Source: Paenibacillus sp. FSL K6-3182
GTDB lineage: Bacteria > Bacillota > Bacilli > Paenibacillales > Paenibacillaceae
Length of the DNA: 64,000 nucleotides
Reading direction: 5' to 3'
Assembly (NCBI RefSeq): GCF_037976325.1
Contig: NZ_CP150265.1
Coordinates: 2,785,501 to 2,849,500, forward strand
Shown one piece after another: positions 27,542 through 36,759 of the stretch (positions within the stretch are counted from its first letter, which is position 1; every line of letters starts with the position of its first letter). The position numbers were made by a program, and so were the translations under genes. The notes beneath the pieces are model-generated. The model was given only the letters and a program-made list of their open reading frames with translations, made no database searches and was not told the origin of the DNA.

Positions 27542-29467
27542 CTACTTGATCTTACAAATCTCTTTATCCATAAGCAATTTAATAAATAATCCGCCTTGAA
27601 CGGTACGGTTTTGGAAGCCTACCATCTTTGCAGTGCTTGTTGAATACCAGTCGCTCATTGGAACGCGGCTCTCGGTTTTATCATATGCATGCCAGAGGCG
27701 GTCTACAATGGAATTGAAATCTTCCTTATTGTCGCAGAGCGTCGCACTCCAAACGATCCAATCCGATTTGGTGTAGGTGTCACGATTATCAAGCATGAGG
27801 CCAAACTCACCTGAATGTTTCTCCAAATAGGCTTTAGTCTCAGCTTTAAATGTATCTTTAGGGAACAATTCGAGACCGAATAATTGATCCCATACCGCAT
27901 TGTATTTCATGCTGAAGGAATCAGGACGGTCAAATGCTAAACGATAGGTTCCGTCTTCATTAGCAGCCATGACGAGCCAGTTATCTATCATTCCTTTTGC
28001 AACATTCATTAATTCCTCTGACTTTTTCTCGTCTCCAGCCATACGGTTTAGAATCGCAAAGCTTGCGATACCCATAATAGCCTTAATCGATAAGTTACAG
28101 TTATGCGCGAGATGCCCTGCAAAATCATCCGTACACAGCTGGTTGTCAGGATCTACACCATTGTTGATTAAATAATTGCACCATTTCTCAAGATGGTCCC
28201 AGTTCTCTTTGGCAAAAGATACATCATTCTCCGTGACCGCAACAGCAGCTGTGCAAATCAGCATATTTCCACATTCTTCAACGGGCATTTGCCAAGTAGG
28301 GCATGTGCCGTGACTATAGACTTGGCCGTTAACGAGTGGATAGGTTCCCGCATCGTGTGGTGCAAAATCATAATACCAAATATCAGTAGCAGCGTATTTA
28401 AAAATAGGGCGCAGCATCCCTTTAACGAGCTCTGGGTTGTAAATCAAAAATTGCGGTATGGATGGATACGTAACGTCTACCGTAGCTGCACAGCCATTGC
28501 TGAAATTTTCTTTGGATATAAAGAGAACGTTTCCATCGGTATCCGCACAAACCTTATGACCTGCAATTGCTTGTCTGTAGGCTAAGGATACTAGTTCCGC
28601 GTACTTCTCATTGCCTGATTCTGCAGCTTCTGCAAATAGAGTGGATGAGAACTGTTCACACTTTTCAAATAGGTTGTCGTACTCAGATAGAGCCTGCTTC
28701 AAGGCATCTTCGATGGTTTCACCGTCTTTTTTCCAATAAGCATTAAGCGGCTCATTAAAATACTCAATCGCTTTGATATCATCATATGCAACAGCAAAAA
28801 GCGCATTTGCGTTTTCGCCTGTATTTACAGGGATAGACAGCTCAATGTTATGGCTTACCGTACCGTATTCATGTGTATTGGCTACATCGATGACAGAAGC
28901 CTTTTCATGATTAGAAGCGAGGTATAAATAACCCCAGTTAATTCTAAGATCATCACCAGCTTTATTTAAAACATTTTGAAATTTGCTTCCAATCTTGCCG
29001 CATGTAAAACCTGGCTCGCTAATGTCTTTGTAATCGACTGGGAATTCATATTTAAAGTTTTGACATAACTCATCATCGACATTTATTTTTATAGTCACAT
29101 CATGTGCTTCGCCATTGTTAGATTCGGCTTGTACATGAATATAAGAAACGGGTCTAGACATAAGCTTTAAATCATCCATTAAAAGAGGGGTAGTAAACGT
29201 AACGAGTAAATTGATTTCATCAGATGTAAAACGATATTTGCTGGATAATGCATTAATATCTACGCTTGTTTGTTTCATTTTTATACCATTATCATTGCCG
29301 CCCATAAAACAATATTCTTTTCCGTTAACCACAGCGGTACCGACTAATTTATGAGGTTGGCCCGTCCAATGTTTGGTATCAGCTTCGTTCAATTCGTTAG
29401 CCATAGACCAAACAGAAAAATAAGGGTCTACAGTTATAAGTGGGACAGCTGGAGCTCGCATAATCAT
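27542..29467 (-). CDS. Glutaminase-A-like protein (DUF4965/DUF5127 family), cytoplasmic
   Basis: 641 residues. The opening APAVPLITVDPYFSVWSM and the helical-barrel segment SIKAIMGIASFAIL through SDWIVWSATL match the fungal/bacterial glutaminase A (GtaA) group with its N-terminal DUF5127/4964 and C-terminal six-hairpin-like DUF4965/DUF1793 regions. ATG at 29467 follows AGGAGG with 7-base spacing; an in-frame extension to 29638 overlaps the divergent gene and is rejected. Unlike fungal GtaA it has no signal peptide. The six-hairpin fold is shared with many glycosidases, so a glycan substrate is equally possible, supported by the divergent AraC gene. Confidence 0.82.
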   Translation of the reverse strand: MIMRAPAVPLITVDPYFSVWSMANELNEADTKHWTGQPHKLVGTAVVNGKEYCFMGGNDNGIKMKQTSVDINALSSKYRFTSDEINLLVTFTTPLLMDDLKLMSRPVSYIHVQAESNNGEAHDVTIKINVDDELCQNFKYEFPVDYKDISEPGFTCGKIGSKFQNVLNKAGDDLRINWGYLYLASNHEKASVIDVANTHEYGTVSHNIELSIPVNTGENANALFAVAYDDIKAIEYFNEPLNAYWKKDGETIEDALKQALSEYDNLFEKCEQFSSTLFAEAAESGNEKYAELVSLAYRQAIAGHKVCADTDGNVLFISKENFSNGCAATVDVTYPSIPQFLIYNPELVKGMLRPIFKYAATDIWYYDFAPHDAGTYPLVNGQVYSHGTCPTWQMPVEECGNMLICTAAVAVTENDVSFAKENWDHLEKWCNYLINNGVDPDNQLCTDDFAGHLAHNCNLSIKAIMGIASFAILNRMAGDEKKSEELMNVAKGMIDNWLVMAANEDGTYRLAFDRPDSFSMKYNAVWDQLFGLELFPKDTFKAETKAYLEKHSGEFGLMLDNRDTYTKSDWIVWSATLCDNKEDFNSIVDRLWHAYDKTESRVPMSDWYSTSTAKMVGFQNRTVQGGLFIKLLMDKEICKIK

Positions 29468-29608
29468 AATAATTCCTCCTAAGTTAGATGAAAATGAATG
29501 AAATGCAAAACGATTGAATAATGTTATCTGTTGCTGTAATATACAATTTATCATACAAATTACGGTCTGATAATAGAAGTTATCACAATAGATGTGAGGA
29601 ATATCACA

Positions 29609-30445
29609 ATGAAAGAAACTGTTTATAGCTTTTGGCATCTGCTAGATCCTAAACTTCCATTGAATATCGTAATGGCAGGAATTTCTTATTGCGATAAGAA
29701 TTATATCATCGAGAGAAAAGGTGAAAATTTATTTTCATTCGAGTATATTATGGATGGAAGCGGTGTGTTGGAGATAGAATCCCAAACGCTGTATCCTCAA
29801 AAAAATGATGTATATCTCTTAACTAAAAATAGTTATCATAAGTATTATTCCAGCGAGGAAAATCCGTGGGTTAAAATATGGGTCGTTTTTAATGGGGATT
29901 TTGCAGAAAGTTTATTTAAGCATTACTTGCCAGCAGACACCTATATTGTGAAAGATTGCAACATTCTTTCTTATATGAATGAAATTATTAATATTGCATC
30001 TGCCAAGCAAAAAAACTACTCTGATATTACAGATGAGATATCAGTCATTGTGTTAAAAATCATATTGCATTTAAAAAACCATTTGGAAAATAAAGTGCTC
30101 TCTATTCCTGAGCGCATTAAACAATGTTTGGATTTAAACATCGAGAATGCTATCGATATTAACGATGTTTCATTGCAGCTTGGATATTCGAAAAACTACA
30201 TTATTAAATTATTCCGAGAATGTTATGGTATAACGCCTTATACATATTTTCGCAATCGCAAAATAGAGCTCGCCAAGCAATATTTGCTTAACACGAATCT
30301 AAACATCAACGAGATATCTACAAAGTTGAATTTTGCCGACCAGCATTATTTCTCTTCATCATTTAAAGCCATTGCAGGCATTACGCCTTCGGAATATAGA
30401 AAAAATAGAACTAACCAATTTATAGAGGCGGAGGGGTACTCTTGA
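29609..30445 (+). CDS. AraC family transcriptional regulator
   Basis: 278 residues with N-terminal cupin-like sensor and C-terminal double helix-turn-helix (LQLGYSKNYIIKLFRECYG; LNFADQHYFSSSFKAIAGI). ATG at 29609 follows GTGAGGA with 9-base spacing. Divergent from the glutaminase-A-like gene, its probable target. Its TGA overlaps the TTG start of the phosphatase gene downstream, so the two are translationally coupled. Confidence 0.9.
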   Translation: MKETVYSFWHLLDPKLPLNIVMAGISYCDKNYIIERKGENLFSFEYIMDGSGVLEIESQTLYPQKNDVYLLTKNSYHKYYSSEENPWVKIWVVFNGDFAESLFKHYLPADTYIVKDCNILSYMNEIINIASAKQKNYSDITDEISVIVLKIILHLKNHLENKVLSIPERIKQCLDLNIENAIDINDVSLQLGYSKNYIIKLFRECYGITPYTYFRNRKIELAKQYLLNTNLNINEISTKLNFADQHYFSSSFKAIAGITPSEYRKNRTNQFIEAEGYS

Positions 30446-30981
30446 ACATCTACGTAGTCAGACACTGCAAGGCAGAAGGGCAATCGCCAAGTGCTAAGCT
30501 TACTGAAGAAGGTTATCTGCAAGCGGAGCGGGTAGCTGAATTTCTGCATGGCAAACCTATCGAACATATCATTTCGAGCCCGTTCCTAAGGGCCATTCAA
30601 TCTATTTCTCCATTAGCTGAAAAAATTCAGGTAAACTGTCATGTGGATGACCGCTTGTCAGAACGGGTTTTATGTGGCGAAAGCAATGTTAACTGGCTTG
30701 AAATGCTTCGTCATACTTTTATAGATCTGGAGATGTGTTATGAAGGCGGCGAATCCAGTACTTCTGCGATGAATCGTGCCTTAGCGGTAATAACCGATGT
30801 GAGAAATAGCGGGTTTAGCAATGTGGTTATCGTTACGCATGGAAACTTGATGTCCTTGCTGCTTAAGCATTATGATACTAAATTCGGTTTTGAAGAATGG
30901 GCAGCCTTGTCTAATCCTGATGTCTATCATTTGCAGTTTGAAGGTGAATTGCCAATTATACAGCGAATATGGAATGGCTGA
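30442..30981 (+). CDS. Histidine phosphatase superfamily protein
   Basis: Phosphoglycerate-mutase-like fold, 179 residues. Catalytic motif RHCKAEG at residues 7-13 (His8 as phospho-acceptor) and a second His in VTHGN near residue 133. TTG start overlaps the stop of the AraC gene (TTGA), with GGAGGGG just upstream. It resembles the protein at 34863-35435 over its length, including the C-terminal RIWN/RLWN ending. Substrate unknown; members dephosphorylate sugars, nucleotides or proteins. Confidence 0.87.
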   Translation: MNIYVVRHCKAEGQSPSAKLTEEGYLQAERVAEFLHGKPIEHIISSPFLRAIQSISPLAEKIQVNCHVDDRLSERVLCGESNVNWLEMLRHTFIDLEMCYEGGESSTSAMNRALAVITDVRNSGFSNVVIVTHGNLMSLLLKHYDTKFGFEEWAALSNPDVYHLQFEGELPIIQRIWNG

Positions 30982-31015
30982 GCTAGATTATTAATATTAC
31001 AAGGAGGCGATAGGT

Positions 31016-31216
31016 TTGTACGAATATATGTATGTTGAAACGTCATTGGGTGGGTTTTTCTCCGAGGCAAAACATCGGGAAACGATCGATGAATATGCAA
31101 AAGAAGGATGGAGATTAGTGCAGGTTTTACCGACACATTATAATGGTCATGGAAAACCAACGGCGTATGAAATTATTTTCGAACGTTTAATATCAAATAG
31201 GGACGCAAACACGTAA
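31016..31216 (+). CDS. DUF4177 domain protein
   Basis: 66 residues. The pattern ETIDEYAKEGWRLVQVLP followed by YEIIFER is characteristic of DUF4177, small proteins of unknown function. TTG start behind AAGGAGG with 9-base spacing. Its last codons lie in the 5' arm of a terminator stem. Confidence 0.8.
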   Translation: MYEYMYVETSLGGFFSEAKHRETIDEYAKEGWRLVQVLPTHYNGHGKPTAYEIIFERLISNRDANT

Positions 31217-31240
31217 AAGTGTCGCATCCCTATTTTTTTT
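31197..31240 (+). terminator. Intrinsic terminator overlapping the DUF4177 stop
   Basis: ATAGGGA pairs with TCCCTAT, continued by an imperfect CGCAAACAC/GTGTCGCA stem, then eight T residues. Confidence 0.8.
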
Positions 31241-31267
31241 CAATCTTTCATTAAACAAAGTTATTTT

Positions 31268-31786
31268 TCACTTCCAGTATTTCTCGATAATAGCATCACG
31301 GCCAGAATATACTCTTGATTCCTTATAGAACTTTGGATTTTTACGGTGATAATTCTGGTGATACTCTTCCGCCGGATAGAATACTTCCGCTTCTTGAATC
31401 TCTATTACAATCGGTTTGTCAAAACGGCCGCTCTTCCCAAGCTCTTCCTTGGATAATTGAGCAAGCTGGCGCTGTTCTTCTGTGTGATAAAAGATGGCAG
31501 CACGGTATTGGCTTTTGCGGTCATTGCCTTGTCCTACAGCATCTGTAGGGTCAATTTGCGGCCAGTAAAGCTCAAGCAGTTTTTCATATGGGAAGATGTC
31601 CGAATCATAAGTGATTTGTACGACTTCCAAATGACCGGTTTCACCAGTTAATACTTGCTCGTAAGTAGGGTTCTCTAGCGTTCCGCCCATATAGCCGGAC
31701 AGAATGCCATGTATACCGGGCTGTTCTTCAAAAGGACTTACCATACACCAGAAACAGCCTCCGGCAAACGTTGCTTTTTGTATCAC
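31268..31786 (-). CDS. msrA: Peptide-methionine (S)-S-oxide reductase
   Basis: Repairs oxidised methionine (S-sulfoxide) using thioredoxin. 172 residues with the catalytic GCFWC motif at residues 10-14 and the family segments SGYMGG, EVVQITYD and QIDPTDAVGQGND. GTG start preceded by GGGGAG. No fused MsrB domain and no msrB neighbour is present. Convergent with the DUF4177 gene across its terminator. Confidence 0.96.
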   Translation of the reverse strand: MIQKATFAGGCFWCMVSPFEEQPGIHGILSGYMGGTLENPTYEQVLTGETGHLEVVQITYDSDIFPYEKLLELYWPQIDPTDAVGQGNDRKSQYRAAIFYHTEEQRQLAQLSKEELGKSGRFDKPIVIEIQEAEVFYPAEEYHQNYHRKNPKFYKESRVYSGRDAIIEKYWK

Positions 31787-31996
31787 TTGCTCTCCCCATT
31801 TCCTTAACTAATTAATAAAGCGTTCGTAAGAACACTTATTATAAGCTTGATCATTTCATCAGTCTATTGCTTTGGTGGCTTCATAAGAGACATTGTCTAG
31901 AAATTCCAAAGCTTTTGCAGTAAACTAATTGAATCTAATTATATCTATTTATAATCAAATAGTACATGACATTCATTTGGAAGTAGGGGATTACTT

Positions 31997-32770
31997 ATGA
32001 TTTTTGTTTTTGATTTAGATGGAACCATTTGCTTTAAAGGACAGCCTGTTTCAGAAAAGATGCTAAGTGGTTTGGAGGAATTAACGCAAGCAGGGCATGA
32101 GGTTATTTTTGCTTCCGCTCGTCCCATTCGAGATATACTTCCTGTTCTTCATCATCGTTTTCACAATTTTTCTCTTATAGGAGGAAATGGTTCTCTTATT
32201 TCTAAGGATGGCAGCATGATCGCTATAGAAACTTTTAATGAAGATTTAAGGCTTAACATGCTGAAGTATATTGAAGCGCATCAAGCGACATATTTGATTG
32301 ATAGCCATTGGGATTATGCCTACACCGGTTCTTTAGAGCATCCGATATTAAAAAATGTTGATGCCTCCAAGCTTGCTAAGCTTGTTGCAGTAGAGTCGCT
32401 GGAAACCATAGTCAAAATACTAATCCTTACCGCGAATGATATGGAAGTTTTGGAGCAAAAGCTTGCAAGCCTAGAAGTTGTTATTCACAGGCATCGTAAT
32501 GAAGGTGTCATTGATATTAGTCCAACTCATATTCATAAATGGAGTGCTCTGCAAAAATTAGGGGTGGAAGCCAAACAATTTATTGCATTTGGGAACGATG
32601 CCAACGACATTTCGATGTTTCAAAACGCGAAACATGCGGTTATGATTGGCCATCATGATGAGCTGGCTCCTTATGCATCGGAAGTAATTCCGCTCGCGGG
32701 CAATTACGAAGAACAGATCGTAGAGAAACTGAAGGAGCTTGCTGGCAAGCATGTTCCATTGAATTCATAG
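31997..32770 (+). CDS. HAD-family (Cof-type) phosphatase
   Basis: Haloacid-dehalogenase-like hydrolase of 257 residues, type IIB (Cof) with a large cap domain. Motif I is DLDGT (Asp6 nucleophile, Asp8), motif II SAR, and motif IV FGNDANDISM near residue 200. Likely dephosphorylates sugar phosphates or flavin/pyridoxal phosphates. ATG follows TAGGGGATTAC. Followed 59 bases later by the GrpB-family gene. Confidence 0.92.
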   Translation: MIFVFDLDGTICFKGQPVSEKMLSGLEELTQAGHEVIFASARPIRDILPVLHHRFHNFSLIGGNGSLISKDGSMIAIETFNEDLRLNMLKYIEAHQATYLIDSHWDYAYTGSLEHPILKNVDASKLAKLVAVESLETIVKILILTANDMEVLEQKLASLEVVIHRHRNEGVIDISPTHIHKWSALQKLGVEAKQFIAFGNDANDISMFQNAKHAVMIGHHDELAPYASEVIPLAGNYEEQIVEKLKELAGKHVPLNS

Positions 32771-32829
32771 ATGCTGGTTGCAGTTGAGTGATAATTTTTT
32801 TTAGAGAATAGCAACGTAAGGAGCTCATT

Positions 32830-33375
32830 ATGGAGGAACAATGGATAATTGCAAAATATGATCCAGAATGGAAAAATCGATTTTATGATATCGCTCTAAA
32901 AATAAGAAATGCTTTGGGAGATTTGGTCGTTCGTATTGACCATGTTGGCTCAACTTCGATTGTTGGTTTAGATGCGAAGCCCATCATTGATATTCAATTA
33001 TCCGTTATTGATTTTGAAACGATCATATACCATAAGAGTGAGATGGAGAAAATAGGTTTCGTATATCGAGAAGAAAACGCAGATAAAACGAAAAAGTATT
33101 TTCGAGAAATACCGGGCAGTCGAAGAACGCATATTCATGTACGGCAGTCAGGTAGTTTTTCAGAACAATTAACTTTATTGTTTAGAGATTATTTGCGTGC
33201 GCACCCTGAGGACTGTTTAAGATACGCCCAGGAGAAACATCGATTATTTGAGCTTTATAAGGATGAACGCTCCAAGTATGTCGAAGGCAAAGGGCCAATC
33301 GTTTGGGATATTATTCAGAAAGCACATATTTGGTCGCAAGAAGCGGGTTGGAAACCATCCGCTTCAGATATGTGA
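32830..33375 (+). CDS. GrpB family protein (UPF0157, nucleotidyltransferase-like fold)
   Basis: 181 residues. VRIDHVGSTSIVGLDAKP with the GSTS and IDIQ motifs matches the GrpB/UPF0157 family, which has a nucleotidyltransferase-like core of unknown activity; one family branch is fused to dephospho-CoA kinase. ATG behind AAGGAGCTC. Ends before a short hairpin. Confidence 0.92.
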   Translation: MEEQWIIAKYDPEWKNRFYDIALKIRNALGDLVVRIDHVGSTSIVGLDAKPIIDIQLSVIDFETIIYHKSEMEKIGFVYREENADKTKKYFREIPGSRRTHIHVRQSGSFSEQLTLLFRDYLRAHPEDCLRYAQEKHRLFELYKDERSKYVEGKGPIVWDIIQKAHIWSQEAGWKPSASDM

Positions 33376-33400
33376 AGAAGTACTTCTTATTAAGAAGGGA

Positions 33401-33430
33401 GGAGCAGCATGCCAAGGCAGCTGCTCCTCT
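33401..33430 (+). terminator. Weak terminator hairpin
   Basis: GGAGCAGC pairs with GCTGCTCC, followed by a broken T tract (TCTTCTGCAT). It lies between convergent genes. Confidence 0.5.
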
Positions 33431-33455
33431 TCTGCATATATAAAATTTTACGATA

Positions 33456-34655
33456 TTACATACCCGATTCTTTAACCAGGCGCTTGACCATGGAATGAAG
33501 ATTCAGCGATTTTAAACTTAAGCTCAGCTCATGGTTAAAAAAGAGGATCAAACCTGACTTGTTGTCTGGATTAAACATCGTAATCGTGAGCACTCCGGGA
33601 TCAGAGCCGTTGTGTCCGATAACCTTGCCCTTGCTGACACCTTTCAAGTAAAGACTATCCAGCGCTGAATAGCTCCATCCGAGTGCCTGATTGCCATTAT
33701 CCGATTGAGGTTTGAACATCTCATCAAGTGTGGTCTGCGATAGGATGGTTCCTTTCTCGGCCTTCCCGCCGTTCATGATGGCAAGATAGAATTTAGCAAA
33801 TTCAGTAGTCGTTGTCTTCAGCGTACCGTCGGGATAAGTCGGGAAAGAATAGGGCATCAACGGTTTATGTTTTGCATCATATGGCACGGCAAGCACGTTA
33901 TTGCTTAATAAATCTTTATGCAGCCATTTGGTATGCTTCATGCCCACCGGGTCAAAGATATGCTGCTGCGTATAATCCGGAAAAGGTATTTTGGAAATCT
34001 CTTCGACTAAATAGCCGAGTAAACCATATCCGACATTGCTGTAGCTGAACGCCGAACCAGGTTTATCTTTCGTAAAGTTTTTTTCTTCGTCGTACCATTT
34101 TTCTCCCGGAACGAGAAAATCCTTCATGAACTGCGCGAGTGCAACCGTTGAGTCACCACCACCGGTGTTCGAAGTATAGAGGCTGTCGTACAGCTTCCAA
34201 TTGTTATCGATTCCTGAAGTATGGTTTAACAGCATGCGGAATGTAATAGGAGTGTCTGGAAATTTAGGATGAACAATTCTTATCGGCAAAAACGTATTTA
34301 TGTCATCATCCAGCTGAATGGTTCCTTTCTCAACAAGCTGTATGACGGCCGTAGCAGTCACGGTTTTGGAAACGGAGGCAATCTGAAATACCGTGTCATT
34401 TGTGATCGGTATATCTTTTTCCCTGTCAGCGTCTCCGTAATTAATAATGCGATCAATTTGATTGTCTTTGATTATTGCGATGGATACGCCTGTCATGCCT
34501 GATTTCTTCATTTTGACTTGGACGAATTTCTCAAGATCCTTAGGGTTAGAGAAATCAACCTGAATGAAAGTAATCGTTGCTAAAGCAATGATGAGTGCTC
34601 CCAAAATAAGTCCAATGATTTTCCAAACCCGCCCCTTCTTCCTTTTCTTCTCCAT
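33456..34655 (-). CDS. Membrane-anchored serine hydrolase, class C beta-lactamase family
   Basis: 399 residues. A basic N-terminus is followed by one membrane segment (about 11-30), so the catalytic domain faces outside. SxxK motif is SVSK near residue 95, YxN is YSNVG near 207, and the third motif is HNG (IGHNGSDPG). Probably a D-aminopeptidase/esterase or cell-wall-related enzyme. ATG follows AAGGTGGCG. Single gene. A paralogue without membrane anchor is at 16174-17616. Confidence 0.9.
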   Translation of the reverse strand: MEKKRKKGRVWKIIGLILGALIIALATITFIQVDFSNPKDLEKFVQVKMKKSGMTGVSIAIIKDNQIDRIINYGDADREKDIPITNDTVFQIASVSKTVTATAVIQLVEKGTIQLDDDINTFLPIRIVHPKFPDTPITFRMLLNHTSGIDNNWKLYDSLYTSNTGGGDSTVALAQFMKDFLVPGEKWYDEEKNFTKDKPGSAFSYSNVGYGLLGYLVEEISKIPFPDYTQQHIFDPVGMKHTKWLHKDLLSNNVLAVPYDAKHKPLMPYSFPTYPDGTLKTTTTEFAKFYLAIMNGGKAEKGTILSQTTLDEMFKPQSDNGNQALGWSYSALDSLYLKGVSKGKVIGHNGSDPGVLTITMFNPDNKSGLILFFNHELSLSLKSLNLHSMVKRLVKESGM

Positions 34656-34789
34656 CTTGACGCCACCTTCCGCCGTTTCTCAGGCCGATTATTAATAACA
34701 TTTCTTAACTTTACCAGATATAGTAAAAATTAAATTCGCACCGCAGTCGAGTTTGCTGCCTCGACTTTAGACTAGCTCGTGCTGGAGGT

Positions 34790-34818
34790 TTGAATTATTA
34801 TTCTTTTGTTTGTATAAT
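34790..34818 (+). promoter_or_regulatory. Sigma-A promoter of the histidine phosphatase gene
   Basis: TTGAAT, 17-base spacer, TATAAT, ending 44 bases before the start codon. Good spacing and a perfect -10. Confidence 0.65.
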
Positions 34819-34862
34819 GATTCAACTGGAAATGATGGACACTTTAATTTAAGGAGGATTAT

Positions 34863-35435
34863 ATGAACACCATCGTCTATATGGTTAGGCATGCTGAATC
34901 ACCATACGATGAAGGAACTGAAAGAACAAGAGGACTCACCACAAAGGGCAAGAGCGATGTTGAAAAAGTTACAGAAATTCTTAAAGAAGAAGGAATAGAT
35001 ATTATTATATCTAGCCCATATAACCGAGAAATCTTGAGTGTTGAGGGATTGGCACAAAACTTGGGATTGGATATCGAAACATTTGAAGATCTCAGGGAAA
35101 GGCATTTTGCTGGAGAAATTATTGAAAATTTAATGTCCGTTATTAGAGAGAAATTTTATGATTTTGATTATGCTTTACCGGGTGGGGAGTCTAATTCTGA
35201 TTGCCAGAATAGATCGATATCAGTGATAAAAAACATATTAAAAGAACACTCTGGGAAAAAAATAGCGATTGGAACACATGGTCTTGTAATGACTTTGATG
35301 ATCAATTATTTTGATTCAAGTTATGGTTTGGATTTTTTAAATCAATTAAAGAAACCAGATATTTATAAATTAAGTTTTGAAAATTTAGAACTAAAAGAGG
35401 TAATAAGACTATGGAATGAGGATTTTTTTATTTAG
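34863..35435 (+). CDS. Histidine phosphatase superfamily protein
   Basis: 190 residues, phosphoglycerate-mutase-like. RHAESPYDEG holds the catalytic His10, and GTHGLVM the second His. It keeps the same layout as the phosphatase at 30442-30981 but is more diverged and more AT-rich in codon use. ATG behind AAGGAGGATTAT. Single gene between its own promoter and terminator. Confidence 0.9.
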   Translation: MNTIVYMVRHAESPYDEGTERTRGLTTKGKSDVEKVTEILKEEGIDIIISSPYNREILSVEGLAQNLGLDIETFEDLRERHFAGEIIENLMSVIREKFYDFDYALPGGESNSDCQNRSISVIKNILKEHSGKKIAIGTHGLVMTLMINYFDSSYGLDFLNQLKKPDIYKLSFENLELKEVIRLWNEDFFI

Positions 35436-35487
35436 CTAACGGATACGTTCGCAAGAAAATGTTTTTGTTTACCTATCCTTACATATG

Positions 35488-35534
35488 AATGGCAGCCTAT
35501 GACGTGTTTTATCGTCCAAGGCTGCCATTTTTTA
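35488..35534 (+). terminator. Intrinsic terminator
   Basis: ATGGCAGCC pairs with GGCTGCCAT followed by a T tract, behind the histidine phosphatase gene. Confidence 0.85.
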
Positions 35535-35588
35535 TTAGGCTGATCCAAGACATGATTTGAACTGAATCTGTGCAACTTGCTCCTTTTG

Positions 35589-35618
35589 GAATATTAAATT
35601 GAAATTAGTACCAAAATA
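35589..35618 (+). promoter_or_regulatory. Candidate sigma-G/F promoter of the first germinant receptor operon
   Basis: GAATA, exactly 18 bases, CAAAATA. The forespore consensus is GHATR-N18-CATWHTA; the -35 fits fully and the -10 at six of seven positions. It lies 44 bases before the TTG start of the permease gene, consistent with forespore expression of ger operons. Confidence 0.6.
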
Positions 35619-35661
35619 GAGTGAGGATTTACGGATTGTATAGATATGGATGTGATATCAT

Positions 35662-36759
35662 TTGAGCGGTTCGGGTAATAAAATCAGCTTTGTGCAAATA
35701 TTTATGATGTTTTCATTAATGAATGGCCTTGCCAGCCACGTTATTGTAAATCCGATGATTTTGTCTGCATCCAAACGTGATTCGTGGATTACTGTACTGA
35801 TTACAGGTGTGTTTTTTCTTATTTGGATTTTGCTATTGGTCTGGATAATGAACCGATCAGGTCAGCAAGAGTGGAAAAAGTGGCTATCCCGCAGGAGTTC
35901 CCCTTTTGTTTCTTGGCTTCTTATCCTTCCCGTTTGCATTCAGATGTATCTCATTGGCGGTATGACCGTCATCCATACGGCTACATGGCATGTTACAAAT
36001 TATTTGCCCTCTACTCCTAAGATGCTGCTCGTTGTCTCACTGGTATTATTTTGTACAGCCATGTCTATGTGGGGATTAAAGGTCATTGCGATCGTTGCAG
36101 GTGTGTTGCTTCCGCTTGTTGCTTTGTTAGGCATTTTTGTCGGTTCATTCAATTCTCCAATGAAAGATTTTTCGTTATTAAAGCCTGTACTTGAGCATGG
36201 ATGGGGCCCGGTTTGGAACGGGATGGTTTATTCCGGTGCAGGATTTGTGGAGTTGATGGCGCTTATCGTGCTGCAGCATCATTTGAAGACGAAAGTTCGA
36301 GCTTGGCAGCTGCTTTTATATGGCGTATTTTCCATCGTCATTTCACTGGGACCTATCGTTGGTGCGATTACAGAGTTTGGACCCATAGAAGCATCCCATC
36401 AAATGACTTCGCCTTACGAGCAGTGGAGGCTCGTGAAAATTGGGCAATTTGTTGAGCATCTAGACTTTTTATCCATCTTTCAATGGCTGTCTGGCGCGAT
36501 TGTTCGCATAAGCTTATCTGTGTATTTATTCGTTGAATTGCTTTCTCTTCGTCAAGCACGCAGTCGACACTGGGCAATAGCTATCATTATGGTGAGTTAT
36601 ATCCTTCTGTCACTGTTTCGAGTAAACGAATATACCTTTTATTTATGGATGGATCGTTATTACATGCCAATCTCGCTGGTGGTATTGTTGTCCTTCTCAT
36701 TCTTATGGATGATTGCCGCCCTGTTCTTAGGATCTGCCTCAAAGGAGGGAAAAACATGA
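35662..36759 (+). CDS. Spore germinant receptor B subunit (GerAB/GerKB-type permease)
   Basis: Integral inner-membrane protein of the spore, 365 residues with ten predicted spans, of the APC-related germinant receptor B family. In known receptors this subunit binds the germinant (amino acid or sugar). TTG start at 35662; no ATG in frame nearby gives a better fit. Its TGA overlaps the ATG of the A-subunit gene. The operon order here is B-A-C, differing from the A-B-C order of the second receptor in the window. Confidence 0.9.
   Translation: MSGSGNKISFVQIFMMFSLMNGLASHVIVNPMILSASKRDSWITVLITGVFFLIWILLLVWIMNRSGQQEWKKWLSRRSSPFVSWLLILPVCIQMYLIGGMTVIHTATWHVTNYLPSTPKMLLVVSLVLFCTAMSMWGLKVIAIVAGVLLPLVALLGIFVGSFNSPMKDFSLLKPVLEHGWGPVWNGMVYSGAGFVELMALIVLQHHLKTKVRAWQLLLYGVFSIVISLGPIVGAITEFGPIEASHQMTSPYEQWRLVKIGQFVEHLDFLSIFQWLSGAIVRISLSVYLFVELLSLRQARSRHWAIAIIMVSYILLSLFRVNEYTFYLWMDRYYMPISLVVLLSFSFLWMIAALFLGSASKEGKT

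Noticed and set aside
27395..27589. 64-codon reading frame behind the racemase gene
   Set aside because: It runs through a strong bidirectional terminator at 27504-27535 and has no ribosome binding site.
36645..36755. Longer start for the first GerA subunit
   Set aside because: The extra 37 codons lie inside the B-subunit gene, while ATG at 36756 has AAAGGAGGGA and the ATGA overlap usual in ger operons.
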